DNA of 64,000 nucleotides. Origin: Parasponia andersonii. Lineage: Eukaryota > Streptophyta > Magnoliopsida > Rosales > Cannabaceae. Below the pieces are notes generated by a model. The model was not told where the DNA came from, searched no databases, and saw only the letters and a program-made list of their open reading frames with translations. The DNA lies in assembly GCA_002914805.1 (NCBI GenBank), contig JXTB01000237.1, forward strand, positions 528,230-592,229, given 5' to 3'. A program made the position numbers and the translations under genes. Every line of letters begins with the position of its first letter. Position 1 is the stretch's first letter. Below are positions 38,101-50,855 of the stretch, piece by piece.

Positions 38101-39155
38101 AAGAAGGCTCTTTACGGTCTAAAGCAAGCACCAAGAGCATGGAACAGCTGAGTTGACAAATATTGCCCTTATGAATATGCTCTCTATGTTAAGACTAAAG
38201 ATGAAGATATTTTGGTCGTATGCTTGTATATGGATGATCTCATATTCACTGGAAATAATCCAAGGATGTTTGACGAATTCAAGAGAGTAATGACGTATGA
38301 AATGACAGACATCGGACTTATGGCATAGAGGTCAAGCAAAAGGAAGAAGACATCTTTATCTCCCAAGAAAGCTATACAAAGGAGATCCTGAAGAAGTTTA
38401 ATGTAGATGATTGCAAGCCAATAAGTATACTAGTGGAGTGTAGAATAAAATTATTCAAAGATGATGAAGCAGAAAAGGTGGATCCAACACTTTTTACGAG
38501 CCTTGTTGGATGCCTTAGGTACTTGACATGTACAAGGCCCGATATTCTCTATGTAACCGGACTAGTGAGTCATTACATGAAAACTCCAATAACTACTCAC
38601 TTCAAAGCTGCAAAGAGAATTCTCCGTTACCAAAAAGGTATGATCAATCTTGGCTTGTTCTATTTAGTTTCTAATGATTACAAACTCGTTGGTTACAGTG
38701 ACAGTGATTGGGCTGGAGATACTGATGATCGAAAAAGCACAACTGGTTTTGTGTTTTTCATGGGAGAAACTGCCTTCACCTAGGTATCTAAGAAACAACC
38801 GATTGTCACTCTTTCACCATATGAAGCTGAGTATGTAGCTGTTACGTCATGTGTTAGTCATGCAATCTGGCTAAGAAGGTTGTTGAAAGAGTTAAATATG
38901 CCTCAAAAGGAGCCAACGGAGATTTGTATTGACAATAAGTCAGCAATAGCTTTGGCTAAAAATCCAGTGTTTCATGACCGAAGTAAGCATATCGATACTC
39001 GCTATCGTTACATAAGAGAAGATGTTACAAACAAAGAAGTACAATTGGAGTATGTGAGATCACATGATCAGATTGCTGATATTTTCACCAAGCCACTCAA
39101 GTTTGAAGACTTTACAAGATTAAGAAATTTACTTGGTATTATAAAACAAGTTTAA
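35126..39155 (+). pseudogene. Copia gag-pol, broken by stops and frameshifts
   Basis: Recognisable parts in order: gag (about 35126-35814, with SHDIWE-like start of the UBN2-type gag domain), a CCHC zinc knuckle (35994-36035; CX2CX4HX4C spacing), protease (NTG at 36160-36168, where the catalytic Asp is usual), an HHCC integrase zinc region and HTDVCGPI core (about 36540-36760), reverse transcriptase with YMDDL (38227-38241) and RNase H (DSDWAGD near 38700, and 38880-39155). Breaks seen: TAG 35141-35143, a shift near 35170, TAA 35812-35814, a shift near 36305, TAA 36372-36374, TGA 36828-36830, shifts near 37027 and 37131, TAA 37483-37485, TGA 37930-37932, TGA 38149-38151, a small deletion near 38160, a deletion near 38325, and TAG 38781-38783. 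No functional polyprotein is possible. Confidence 0.93.
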
Positions 39156-39157
39156 GT

Positions 39158-39169
39158 GGGAGGGAGAGG
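39158..39169 (+). other. Polypurine tract of the Copia element
   Basis: GGGAGGGAGAGG directly precedes the 3' LTR, the position and composition expected for the plus-strand primer in reverse transcription. Confidence 0.9.
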
Positions 39170-39636
39170 TGTCGAAAATAAACTTGTTTAAGCTCATAAG
39201 AAATATTTAAGCCCATCAACATGAGACCCAAAAAGTTGGAGTTAGCCTAAGTACAAAACTCATAAAAGAAAAAGCCCAAGTCCAAATTAAAGAAGCCTTC
39301 CACCTAGAATATTCTAGTGTTAGGTAGATATTAGCTTTTTACATGTGAATTATTTGATTATTATTAGAAGTGTGTAGAAGAAAATGTGTGTGGTTTAAGG
39401 ATTTTTGTAATTATTTATTTGTGTGGTTCTCATTGTTTCTCATGTAGTATAAATACCCCTCCCCATTTGAGTTCTAAGCATCAAGTAAGAAGCAAAACTT
39501 CTAAGAGTGAAGAGAAGAGGGAAAGAAGCATAACTTCTAGTGAGTGAGTGAGTGAGTGAGCTTGAAGAATGAATTTGAAAATTTTGTCTTGTAAAAGTAT
39601 TTGAGTGAATAATAAAATTTGTTTTACTTTCCAACA
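39170..39636 (+). mobile_element. 3' LTR of the Copia element (467 bp)
   Basis: Starts TGTCGAAAATAAACTTG and ends TTTCCAACA. It retains a TATAAATACCCC segment near 39450 that the 5' LTR lacks, and has one extra GTGA unit near 39545. Being downstream, its promoter would read into the flanking DNA rather than into the element. Confidence 0.93.
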
Positions 39637-40887
39637 AGAACTCATTCCCACGTTTAAACTACTTGTGTAGTTTCGAACTCTAATGGCCACTAAGTAGAAA
39701 GACTTTAAATCACTATGCCATCCTATCGAGTTGTATATACGGGTGTCCTACCGGGTTGTATATAAGGGTACCTAGGTAAAAGTAATCATATAATAACATG
39801 ACAATATCAATTGAAACAGACTTTAATTAAGATATTTTGCTGAGATTTATAGCTATATGTTGTGGCGCATCCTAGCTAATTGGCATGACATAGAGAAGAC
39901 ACGGAAAGATAGGACAAAAGATTTTCATCCACATATATGGCACTCATTTAATTTAGGAATCGTTTAACCGTCATTGATGAATTTTTAGTTTTCTCTGTGA
40001 ATGAGTACTCAGATCTTTCACGAGAAAACACTACCCAAATTAAACCCCATTATATATATATATATACAGCAAAAAGCGAGAGTGATCGACACATCACATC
40101 ATCACTTAGGTACAAAAACCATGCAGAGCAACAATCGTCTCCTTGCGTCACGCTCATGCATTATATGCGTTCGCTGACAAGGAATTAAAAACGTCCAATA
40201 TTATCCGTACAACTAAGTCTCAATAATTTTGAAGTTTGATAGATGAAGCTTCCTAGAAGCTGCAACCTAGCANATGTATGGGGTTTCTATCATATTGCCA
40301 AATATACATATGTAATAAAATTTATGAGTACGAAGAGAACAAAAAATATAATATTAGTATATATAATATATATACATTTATGTATAGCTCTGTACACCTT
40401 GAAGAGCTTCTTTTTTTTTCTTTAAATATATACATACATATATATATATATCTGTATCAACTTTTGACCCCCCAGTTGGCCACCAACCACATGCAAAAAC
40501 ATACATCAATGGAGATGAATTTACTATAAACAAGCAAAAAAATTTTGGCCCTAGCAAACAGAAAGTTAAAAACTGTGTAATAATTAGCCTATAATGTATC
40601 TGTAAGTACTCCTACAATTACAGATGGCCCCCATATGTGTGTGGTTATTATGTTCTGATGCATGACCGTCGCTACCATATAGTGCATGCATGCATGAGAG
40701 CTCATTACTGGTTGTACTTATATATGCATGACACATAAAAAATAGGTTGGCCATGAGTACTACATTCTATATATGGGTTTTTAGTCTAGAAGAAAATAAT
40801 GCGAGAATTAACGTGAGAGAGATAATAACATTTTGTAAGTAGTTTGTAATTTGTATACATAAATAGAGAAGGAAATCATAGCTCGGT

Positions 40888-40969
40888 TAGTCCAAAACTC
40901 GAAGGATGTGTGCATGAGTTTGGGGGATCAGTCCAAAACTTGAGGGATATGTGCATGAGTTTGAGAGAT
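40888..40969 (+). repeat. 41-bp direct tandem duplication
   Basis: Two copies of a unit reading AGTCCAAAACTCGAAGGATG followed by GTGCATGAGTTTG (40888-40928 and 40929-40969), differing at a few positions. Confidence 0.8.
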
Positions 40970-41692
40970 TAAGAATTCAAATATTGATAAAATATGTGTG
41001 TTATTTTCTTTTAAATTTGTAATAAGTGGTAATCATTAGATAAACTCCACTTTAAAAAAATGGCAGAAAAATGTATGAAATTAAACTTCGCAAACATATA
41101 ACATAATTAGAAGCAAGTTTTAAAAGTTATCAGGCTTATGGATTTTTCGGCTGACTTTTTAGCCTTACTAGAAAATATATAATGTGGAATGTATTGCAAG
41201 TGAAAAGCAACTACTTGTCTATTGACCTAGCTAGTTAGCTTATTGAGAACTCAGAACATTAACCGGAAGCTCATATATGTTCTTTTTTTTTTTTTCATTA
41301 AAATGGAATTTAACTACCTTTGCTTATTAAAAAAAAAAAATGAAAATAACTCACGTGCATCATAGGAGTCGAATTTCCGAGTTAACATCCAATTCCCAAA
41401 CTACTCAATCAGCTGAGCTAGCCTCGTATATGCTCTTTGTTTATATACATTATATATATATATATATGCACAAACTACAGAAAATTAAAAAGCTTACCTT
41501 TAAATGCAGTTGCGAATGTCGTCGTGGCAAAGCTCATACGAACTAATGAGCATGCTTTAGGAAGATATTTAGTTGAGTAGCTTCTTCTATGCAGCAGTCA
41601 AAATCTAGAATCGAGTAAACAAGTAGAAGGCTTAGACCTTCAACGAGCTAGAAAACTTGCTTAAACAGAGACGTAAAGAAAAGAGTAGTTAG

Positions 41693-41723
41693 GCGCGCGC
41701 GCGCACACACGCACACACACACG
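41693..41723. repeat. Alternating (GC)n(AC)n microsatellite
   Basis: About 31 bp of strictly alternating purine-pyrimidine sequence (GCGCGCGC then CACACACGCACACACACACG). It is unusual in this AT-rich region and is the type of sequence that can adopt Z-DNA. Confidence 0.9.
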
Positions 41724-42009
41724 AATAGCTAGCTGGTTTGCCAAAACCCAAAGCATATATGCGCATATGTTGGGAAATCTGCATCTATGTCCAGAAAATA
41801 TATATAGAGGAAAGAGATATGCAAAATTTGTTGTGATTTTATCTTAATGAGATATGTTATTTTCTGGAAACCGAAGCTTCTTTCTTCTTTCCTTACTTTT
41901 GGCACTTTGTTGCTCAGGGAAGTTCTCATGTTGTCAATTCATGATAAGGTCTTTACAAGTGCTACGTACCAGATTCTATATGTTGGTTTACATACGTTAT
42001 AATAAGGAG

Positions 42010-42046
<37 letters not shown>
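42010..42046. repeat. (TA)n microsatellite
   Basis: About 18 uninterrupted TA units. One of many such tracts in the window; (TA)n runs also border most MITE copies. Confidence 0.9.
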
Positions 42047-42047
<1 letters not shown>

Positions 42048-45000
42048 TTTTCTGAAATGAAAAAAATATTATTAATTACCTCTCTCAGTGAGATCAGATA
42101 TTCTTATTACGTACTTAGATGTTGACAGATAACGGCCTTTGAACTTATATAATGTATTAATGGATCATTAAGTAACTATAATACTATAAAAAGTGTGACT
42201 TTTATATCATGATCATAATTAATTACAATGTTATTACTTTTTAATGACGTAATCTTACATTGGTACTACTGCAAAAATATGCCTAATTAAATGACATCTC
42301 TTAGACTATGGGTTTGTGTTTCCTGACGTGCAAGAACTAACATCAAAGTCATCAACAACATATAACTTTCGGTCACATACGGATACCAAAGTTAAAAAAT
42401 TGCTAACGTCTAGGTACAGGTACTGTACATGTTGGGGGAAAAAAACAAAAACAAACACACTCACTTGGACGTCAAATATTCATTTGGAACCCAGATCCAA
42501 ATAAGATACCAAGGCCTATTATTCTTAACAAAACTCGTGTTTTGGGTCAATGGGATACCGGTTTTCACATGGACCAACGTCAAAATTAATAAGTGAAATT
42601 AATTAATTATCGTGACGGAAACCAATGCCTGAGGTCTGTTGAAAGCTCAGAACCAACGTCTAAGAACTTAGATTAATTGGGAGAAAAAAAACATGGACTA
42701 CTAGATTAATTTTATCTAGTTGATGTAGAATTATTCAACTACTAGATTAATTCTTTTTTCTTTCTTGGTGACGTGCTTTCTAAGCCGAATTACAATGTGT
42801 CCTGGACAATCTAGATATAGAGTTATAAGTGACGATCATATATATACTTGAGAAATCCGAAGCGTGACGGCTTGTCTTGTGTACACGTTTACAATTGAGA
42901 GCTAGTTTTAAGCTCCAAAATAAATTAAGATCATCCTTGAGCTAGCATAGCATTATAACCTTCTAATTAAGCTTTGCGGACCTGATGACGATCATAGAAC
43001 TTTCGACGAGGCTTCCTCTTTTCTTTTCAGTACTGCTGTAGTTCGCCGCACGTACGTTATAACTTAAGTCTCCAAATGTGATACGGAATTAGTTGCTAAA
43101 ATATTATATATGTTACATCATGATCACGTTGTTTAACATTTTCTCACTACAGTAGCGAAAATGACACACTACTACGTAGTAGGTTTCTAGTCCATTTGAT
43201 GCTCCCCACGTCAATGATCTATTAATCAAGTGGTGAGGAATGAAGATACGTATTTGATGATTTCAAAATTGACTAGCTACTGGCACAAAACTAAATATTT
43301 TTGAGAGAAATATCAAAGAAAGAAGAGAAACCTCACACGTAGCTAGCTATATACGTACATTTATACACATATAAGAACACTGTTTGCTGAACTGAAAGGT
43401 CGTGAAAGCTTGATACTACAAGTGGTTCTCGAGTAATTCTTGGGATATTTTATATATATATATATATATATATGGGTTGTTTTGCACAAGCTGATCCACT
43501 TGACGTCCCACCTGGCTGAGATATGTAATAATATATGTTTGGCTCTAGAAAAGGGAAGTAAATTATTTAAAGAGAGGGGGTCATTCTTTATATAACGTCC
43601 TTGACTTGTGTTGATTAATGCGCCAAGATTTAAAAAGAGAAAAGACACTAAATTTAGCCCACTTCTTTCTCTGTACGTTTTTTTTTTTCTTTTTGTCTAT
43701 AGCCGTTATAAAAGTGAAAAGGGTGCATAAGAATTCTTGTCCGTAGTGCATTACTGATAAGTACTAATGTTAATCACTTGAGTACTGAACAAAGACTAGC
43801 GTTTTTATTTTTGTCTTTCGAAACTACTTTTTACTTTCTAGAAGAAAGAAAGAAACGATATATAGGACAAAAAAAAGTTCAAAAAAAAAATCCACTGAAG
43901 TGAATAAAGCTTAATTAGTGTTATGACTTCAATGAAGAGAAAAAAGTTCAGTTATATACATATATACTTAAAATTGTTGTAGAAATTTTTTTTAGCTGTT
44001 ACATCGTGGTGGTGATTTATAATAAAATATATAAAATATATAAAAAATATAAATTATTAATATTTTTTTATTTTTAATATAAAAAAATATACCTAATAAA
44101 TTTTTATGGCCAAAATGTATTGATTTAAAAAAAATTACTAGTATATATATATATATAAAGTGAAAAAAGGTTCTTTGACATGTGGCTGAAACTTTTCCTT
44201 TGGAAGTATACATGTCGTCAAAACATTTTAAATTACAGTTGACTCTTAACTGTGGTATCTTCTATAAACTATATACCACTTTACAGTCGTGCCGTAAGAT
44301 TTCTAGTTACAAAATCTTTGACTTCTTCTTGTTTTTTTTTCTCTCTCTTTTACTGTCGGATGGGTTATATAAAGAAACTAGCTATACAAGTATCAACGTT
44401 TTTTTTTTAAAGTTTTTTATTACAAAAAAAGAGAAAACCCTTTGGCCAAACCAAGGCAATTATTGGCTCTTTTTAATTTACGTCAAACTTTTTTTTTTAA
44501 AAAAAGAAAGAAAATATAATGGTGGCTCAGGTACAGGAGGTAATTATACTCTCTTTCTTGCTGTCCATAGTATCACTCCACGTTGAGGAAAACATGATTT
44601 GATTTCGCATTTTTTTTATTTTGACAGAAAGTGCGGTTACAACTTAACTAGTAACACATTCCCAACCTCTACCTAATGTTATACATTTTATATAGATACA
44701 AGCATAAGAGTGATCGAGTCTAATATCTATAGAAGTATATATGGTTCGTCAATTTAATTTGTAAGATATTTGCCACATATCCAACTATGGGATAACATTA
44801 TTATAAATTTACTAATTGGGAAAATAAATAGAAAATGCGGCACTGTTAATATATGAGAATCAATAGCATAATCTAATATGGATAATACTCTTTATAACCA
44901 TATATGCCATCAAGTTCCCCCCCCCCAAAATTCTTGTAGTAATTACAAGCTTTGATTAAATGACAAATTGCAAGCACTAAAGCTTTTACCCATTTCCAAC

Positions 45001-45464
45001 TGCACTGTTCGTGCTCGCTGTCACATTTTTTTTTAACTATATTTTAACGAATTAAGGCATTCACATTTTTAACCTCAATATTAATGGAGATGAAAGTAGG
45101 TGTTGTTTGGACTAAATTTGCGACAACTTTTCACAGGATTCTAACTAGAGATATGGGTATGAATTAATTGAGCAGTACAAACTTGTTAGCCACTATAGTT
45201 AAAAAAACATTTCTCAGCCTGTCCGTGATAAAATCCTAAATTTAATATATTAGAGAGGATTTACACATTCCTATTGTGTAATCCAACAATAAAAAGTTCC
45301 CCAAATTCGGATTTGTAATCTCTGTAAGTAGAGTTTTTTTAATCTTTTTCTTTTTTTTGGGTTATCAGAAAGTTTTTTTTAATTCTTTTAATTTTTTATG
45401 TTTCATTTGGGAAGAAACTTCCTCGAAGCTGCCTTTCTGCACATAGCATTTATCTCTCACCCCC

Positions 45465-45472
45465 TATTTAAA
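45465..45472 (+). promoter_or_regulatory. Candidate TATA box of the CAX4-like gene
   Basis: TATTTAAA lies 180 bp upstream of the ATG at 45653, after a short C-rich stretch. Between it and the ATG is a T-rich, pyrimidine-heavy leader (about 45560-45620). Placement is by position and sequence only. Confidence 0.4.
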
Positions 45473-45652
45473 CAGAATATCATCTCACATTCTCATAAGA
45501 ACTAATACACTAGTATCGCTGCTAGCTTATTCTAGAAAATCCAATAATACTATTATTACCACCTTTTCTTTGTTTTTCCTTCTAAGTCTTCTTTTTTTTT
45601 TTTTTTTCCTCCTTTTTTTGTTTACTGAGAGTATTAATTTTCAGTACTGAAA

Positions 45653-47703
45653 ATGGCTTCAAACCAATTAGAACCATGGCTGTTGGAAAACGGCAACCTC
45701 AAGGGTCTAAGCAAAGAGATAAGGCACGGCAGAACGGCACACAACATGTCGTCCTCCTCTCTTCGCAAAAAATCCGACCTTAAACTCATCTCTAAGGTCC
45801 CTTGTAGCCTCCTTCGCCGCTTCTTGGCGAACCTCCAAGAGGTCATTTTGGGGACCAAGCTTTCTGTACTTTTTCCTGCCATTCCTCTAGCCATTGTTGC
45901 TCAGTGTTTCGGCTTTGGAAGAGTGAGTTTGTTTTATTTTATTTTATTTTTAATGTAACAGTGCCTCAATTGATATACTTTAATAATATAAGGGTTATAA
46001 ATACGTAATTGGCTTCTTTTCGATGATCCTTAATTTGGAATAAGAAAAAGAAGGAATGATTTTTTAGTCACACAAATAATGTCGCAATATGTTTTATTCA
46101 CCTTCTATGGATTCATGATTAATTTTTTCTCATTTTGTTTTTTCAACTTTATTTATCAATCTTCTTTGTAATAACATAACCCCTTCGGTTTCATCGAATA
46201 CAGCCCTGGATTTTCGCCTTGAGCTTGCTTGGACTTACTCCACTAGCTGAACGTGTCAGCTTCCTCACTGAGTAAGATGCCAAGTTTTTACTCTCGCTTT
46301 ATCAGAACTCTGTATTATCGATTGTTTATATTTGGATCGTTCGGATATATTATTTGATGAAACCAGTACTGATTTTTCTTTTGTTCGGAAATTCAGACAG
46401 ATTGCTTATTACACAGGTCCAACAGGTAACTATTCTTTTTTCCTGTTGAATTTAAATGTCATATTTAAAAATAAATAAATAAAATTCCGATTGGATCAAA
46501 TGGGATCCGAGGAAATTAATTTTGCGCCTATGATCATTATTGACAATTTGAAACAATCAGCTCTCCAATTAAATTAATATTATAAGAAACGAATTTATGT
46601 TTCTCAAGCATTTACTCGCGATCAGGTGGAATTAATGTTTGGTTGGAATATTTGTCACAGTTTCATTAGACGGACATTCCAAGAGCAAGAATTAATATGT
46701 ATATGAGAATATAATACATAAATATATAAAATATTTGAATGCAATTATGAGTGACTGCTCTCTTGTAGATCATAATGGCCGGCCGTCCGATCACTCAACC
46801 TAAATTTTCTCTTGGCCGGAAATCAATAACGGAGCATACGCATCCTGTTATTTGAAACCTACCCCATTAGTGCATGCGTGTAATGAATTACAATATTTTT
46901 GTCCCTCAATTTGCTATGGTAATAAACTGAGCCATATGGTTCAATATTTTATGGCTAGGTCACAAAAGGGACATCAAAATCAAAATAAAAAAAAAGGTTG
47001 AGATCACCTGTTCCAAATTTTAGACATCTGAGTTCTCATCTATAACTACTATTTTTGAGTTTTGACTAAACTCTGATTATAGCACATATGTATAGTTTTA
47101 CAAGAGCAAGAAGATCCAAGTGTCAACTGTCAAGTGCTCTTTTTATGGTTTTCGCAAGACGAGCTACGTACGTACCTGACTGGTAGCGTTAAAACAAACA
47201 TAAAATAAAAATTTTTTTAAAAAAGGGCGGAAAATTTGGCAGAGATACGGAAATTTTTTCAGACTGGCGGAATTATTGATGTGCAATTTTTTTCAGACTG
47301 GCAGAATTATATACATTGATGTGGAAACGAAAACTGACAGGAATTTTGAGCTTATTAATTAATGTGTAAATTTTGGTTTTTTTCATATAAGGCTCGCTGA
47401 GATATCTCTATCTGATCTCCTGTCACTTGATCAACACTATATGTGGGGCGGGACCATTTCGACCAGTGATTAACTATCTATATAGTTTGTCTGATTATAC
47501 TATTAATTAAGCCATCCAAAAAGAAAACCCTAGAATCCAACTTAAAGAAAAGAAGGGACTGATTATTATTCCAGTCATTAACAAATTGAAAAAGCGAATC
47601 CAAAACTGACAAGAATGGCTTTTCGGTCAATTAATTAATTAATCTTGGAAAAACAAAACATTAATTGATTTTCATAGATACAATATGATCAACCGTGATA
47701 ATT

Positions 47704-47736
<33 letters not shown>

Positions 47737-50700
47737 ATATATGTTACTTCTTTTTCCAACAAGCTAGCATTTCTTTTTATTTAGTTTTAAATTAATTTAT
47801 TGGTGATTTTTGCAGTGGGGGGCCTTCTAAACGCGACATGTGGCAATGCAACGGAGATGATTATAGCCATATTCGCTCTAGGCCAAGGAAAAATAGAGGT
47901 GGTAAAGTACTCTCTATTGGGCTCCATTCTCTCAAACCTACTTCTGGTTCTCGGCACCTCTCTATTCTGTGGTGGAATTGCCAACCTCGGTAGAGAACAA
48001 AAATATGACAGAGTAAGTTCATTTGCACTATTGTCTAATTATTAAAAATGTCATTTTTACAATATGTACGAATTCATCCATACAATCAAGACTCAGATTA
48101 CAATCTATTCAAGAGATAATTATAATCTTAATTACAAGTACTGCTTGATCTAATACTGACCATTACGAGTTTTATAATTGTCCATTTAATTAAGCATACA
48201 ATTATGTATGGATATTGCCAATTTCAACACGAGAATTCGTCATGACCACGTTGTGGTTCACATTCATAGATGATGGTGAGGGCAATTGTGACACGCTGAG
48301 TTGTTTTGATAACAAATAATCTCTCTCTTTAACAGTAATATTTTTTAAAGAATGTAACTCTTTGGATGATACTTAGCTTTATCAAAATCGTCATGTAAAA
48401 CCTTACTATGCATCTTGGGATAAAATGCCCCTTAGTTTGAGAATATATTTGACATATGAATTTGTGACGATCAACCAAAAATAAACCAATATTACTCCTC
48501 TAATTAATTTAATTTTGGTGTATTAATAATTACTAAAAGTTGTTAATTACTTGAATTATTAATAACTTGATTAAACAGAGACAAGCGGATGTAAACTCAT
48601 CGTTGCTGCTGCTGGCGCTATTGTGCCACTTGCTGCCGATGCTCTTCCGCTACGCTGGAGCCTCCGCTGCTGATCTTAGTACCGTTGACTCATCGCTGCA
48701 TCTCTCAAGAGCCAGCAGCATCGTTATGCTCATCGCCTACGTGGCTTACCTCGTCTTCCAGTTGTGGACTCACCGCCAGTTGTTTGAAGCTGAGGAGGTA
48801 ATCATATATTGACTTCTTCTTAACAATATCTATATATCACTTTTGAAAGGAAACAAAAATTAATTTTTAAAAAATAATAATAGCAAGCCTTGTTTACACG
48901 ATCAATGAGCCTATGCCTATATTTGTAGTCTACAATAAATGAGATTTTGTAGTTTAATCAAAACAAACGTGGGGCCACGTGTTTTTAATTTAGTATACTC
49001 AGATTCATACACTTATTGATTGGCATTTTTTATTTGAGTGGAAGCCGTTATTATATGTCTCAATCATGTCCATTTTTTTTTTTTTTTAACTTTTCATGGT
49101 TTGACAAGTATTACATTTCGTGGTTTGACAAGTATTACATTTCGTGGTTTGACAAGTATTACATTTAATTGTCCTGGTTTGACAAATATAACATTTTCCC
49201 CCACAAAAAAAAAGCAGTATAACATTTAATTGTCATGTGATATATAATATAATTGCAGTATGGACGGAACTTATAATTCACATCGCTTTTTTATTTAATT
49301 CATTTTAAAAATAACTATTGTTAATCAATAGTGTGCATTATTATTCTAGATACATTAATTAGAGTAAATAGTACTAATTAGTGATATAAATGCCAAATTA
49401 ATGTAATTAATTACTAGCAGCTAATTTACGATTGTGTGAAACTTAGCAGGAGGATGACAATGCCGTATCAGAAGAAGCAGCTGTGATTGGATTCTGGAGT
49501 GGGTTTGCGTGGCTAATTGGAATGACTGTGGTCATAGCTTTGTTGTCCGAGTATGTCGTGCAAACAATCGAGGTAACTAAAACTACGTCGTTTTCACAAT
49601 GATATATATATTGGTATATATAGACATATATTAATTAATTGATCTTAATTAATAATATCTTAAAGCCTAATTATTCGTTTTGGCAATAACTCATATAAAT
49701 TCCTATTTAATTTTTATTATTTATAGGATGCATCGGATTCTTGGGGTTTGTCAGTGAGCTTCCTTAGTATCATCTTGCTCCCAATTGTTGGAAATGCAGC
49801 TGAACATGCTGGCGCTATCATATTTGCTTTCAAAAACAAGCTGGTCAGTCAGAATATAAAATTAATTTTTTTTTCGAAATTTAATTTTTCCAATAATTCT
49901 TTTTCTTTTTCTGATCAATAGTTGAAGAGGTTTTCATAAATTTATTTAAATGCAGGATATTACATTGGGCGTTGCTTTGGGTTCCGCAACTCAAATTGCC
50001 ATGTTTGTGGTAAGAATAGTTTTAAGTTGAAATAATTTATAGTTCATCATAAAACTTTTTTTTGTCAGACATAATTACTTAGATCCTTCCTTGAAAAAAA
50101 AAAAAAAGAAAAAGAGATCGATCCAATTAATTAATAGTATTTTTTTAATGAATGATCATATAAATTTAGGTTCCATTATGCGTGGTTATTGCCTGAATAA
50201 TGGGAATTTATAGTACATCTCAAAACTTTTTTTATTAGACATAATTATTTAGATCGTTCCTTCCAAAAAAAAAAAAAAGAAAAAGAAAAAGAAAGAAAGA
50301 TCGATCCAATTAATTAATAAAAAAAATTTTAATGCATGATCATATAAATTCAGGTTCCATTGTGCGTGATTGTTGCCTGGATAATTGGAATTAAGATGGA
50401 TCTCAACTTCAATCTCCTTGAAACTGGATCTCTTGCTCTGGCCATAATCGCCACAGCTTTCACCTTACAGGTACCTATATTGTTTAATTATTAAATTTAC
50501 TAAATAATTTCTTTTTGCACAGACCAAGAGTTCAATCCTCTAATACATATATATTAATTACTAATTTCCTTTATATATAGGATGGAACTTCTCACTACAT
50601 GAAAGGGTTTGTTCTCTTGCTATGCTACCTTGTCATTGGAGCCTGCTTTTTTGTATCCAAAACCCCACTTCGTAAGTACTAATTGAAAAAAAAAAAAAAA

Positions 50701-50855
50701 AAAAAGAAGAAACTTCAAATTATTTTTCGATTTATGCTATATCAAGTAATCTAATTATTACTTAACTTTTTTTTTTTTTTTCTTTAGACCATGGAAACAG
50801 TATCAACTTTGGATCAGCACCGAAAGCAACCGAAACACTCTTTGGGTCGGCTTAA
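45653..50855 (+). CDS. CAX4: Vacuolar cation/proton exchanger, CAX4-like (450 aa, 11 exons)
   Basis: Exons: 45653-45922, 46204-46271, 46397-46425, 47816-48012, 48579-48797, 49450-49572, 49727-49843, 49956-50009, 50354-50470, 50581-50671, 50788-50855; the frame is open for 450 codons. CAX proteins use the proton gradient to move Ca2+ or other cations into the vacuole. The N-terminal regulatory region includes [18 protein letters not shown]. The first exchanger repeat has [17 protein letters not shown] with the signature GNATE, and the second has [15 protein letters not shown] with GNAAEH. These are the paired cation-selectivity helices. Between the halves is an acidic loop ([14 protein letters not shown], exons 5-6). 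The CAX4 assignment rests on resemblance to the Arabidopsis sequence (LLENG start, FNLLETG, shared tail) and on gene order; CAX1/CAX3 are close alternatives. No domain is missing. Confidence 0.93.
46426..47815. other. CAX4-like intron 3
   Basis: The longest intron of the gene (1390 bp), AT-rich. It includes a local repeat near 47251-47308 (AATTTTTTTCAGACTGGC twice) and TA runs near 47702-47740. No exon-like or RNA-gene sequence was found. Confidence 0.6.
49095..49196 (+). repeat. Four copies of a 24-bp repeat in CAX4-like intron 5
   Basis: Unit CGTGGTTTGACAAGTATTAC followed by ATTT. Copies lie at 49095-49118, 49119-49142 and 49143-49166 in direct tandem; a fourth diverged copy at 49173-49196 follows a 6-bp spacer. 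Tandem amplification by slippage or unequal exchange is the simplest cause. Confidence 0.93.
50040..50396 (+). repeat. Tandem duplication spanning part of CAX4-like exon 9
   Basis: A unit of about 171 bp (50040-50210) is repeated at 50211-50396. The second contains the functional exon 9 start at 50354. The first carries a copy of the last part of the intron, its AG acceptor at 50168-50169 and about 41 bp of exon 9 (50170-50210). That pseudo-exon has an in-frame TGA at 50194-50196 where the true exon has TGG, and no donor site follows. Confidence 0.9.

Larger units (their letters stand above)
34134..39636 (+). mobile_element. Ty1/copia LTR retrotransposon, degenerate
   Basis: A complete-length but inactive element of about 5.5 kb: 5' LTR, primer binding site, gag-pol region, polypurine tract and 3' LTR. 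Gene order is gag, protease, integrase, reverse transcriptase, RNase H, which defines the Copia superfamily. It lies between the methyltransferase and the CAX4-like gene, in the plus orientation. LTR divergence shows that it is not a recent insertion. No sign that it affects a neighbouring gene was seen. Confidence 0.95.
39637..45450. other. Long intergenic stretch before the CAX4-like gene
   Basis: About 5.8 kb of AT-rich DNA with many (TA)n tracts and an N at 40253. Open frames up to 134 codons (44182-44586) show no domain and consist mostly of low-complexity T-rich or A-rich codons. Repeats worth noting are listed separately. No RNA gene or transposon coding sequence was found. Confidence 0.5.

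Noticed and set aside
44182-44586. 134-codon open frame upstream of the CAX4-like gene
   Set aside because: Low-complexity codons from T and A runs, no recognised domain, no exon-like context.
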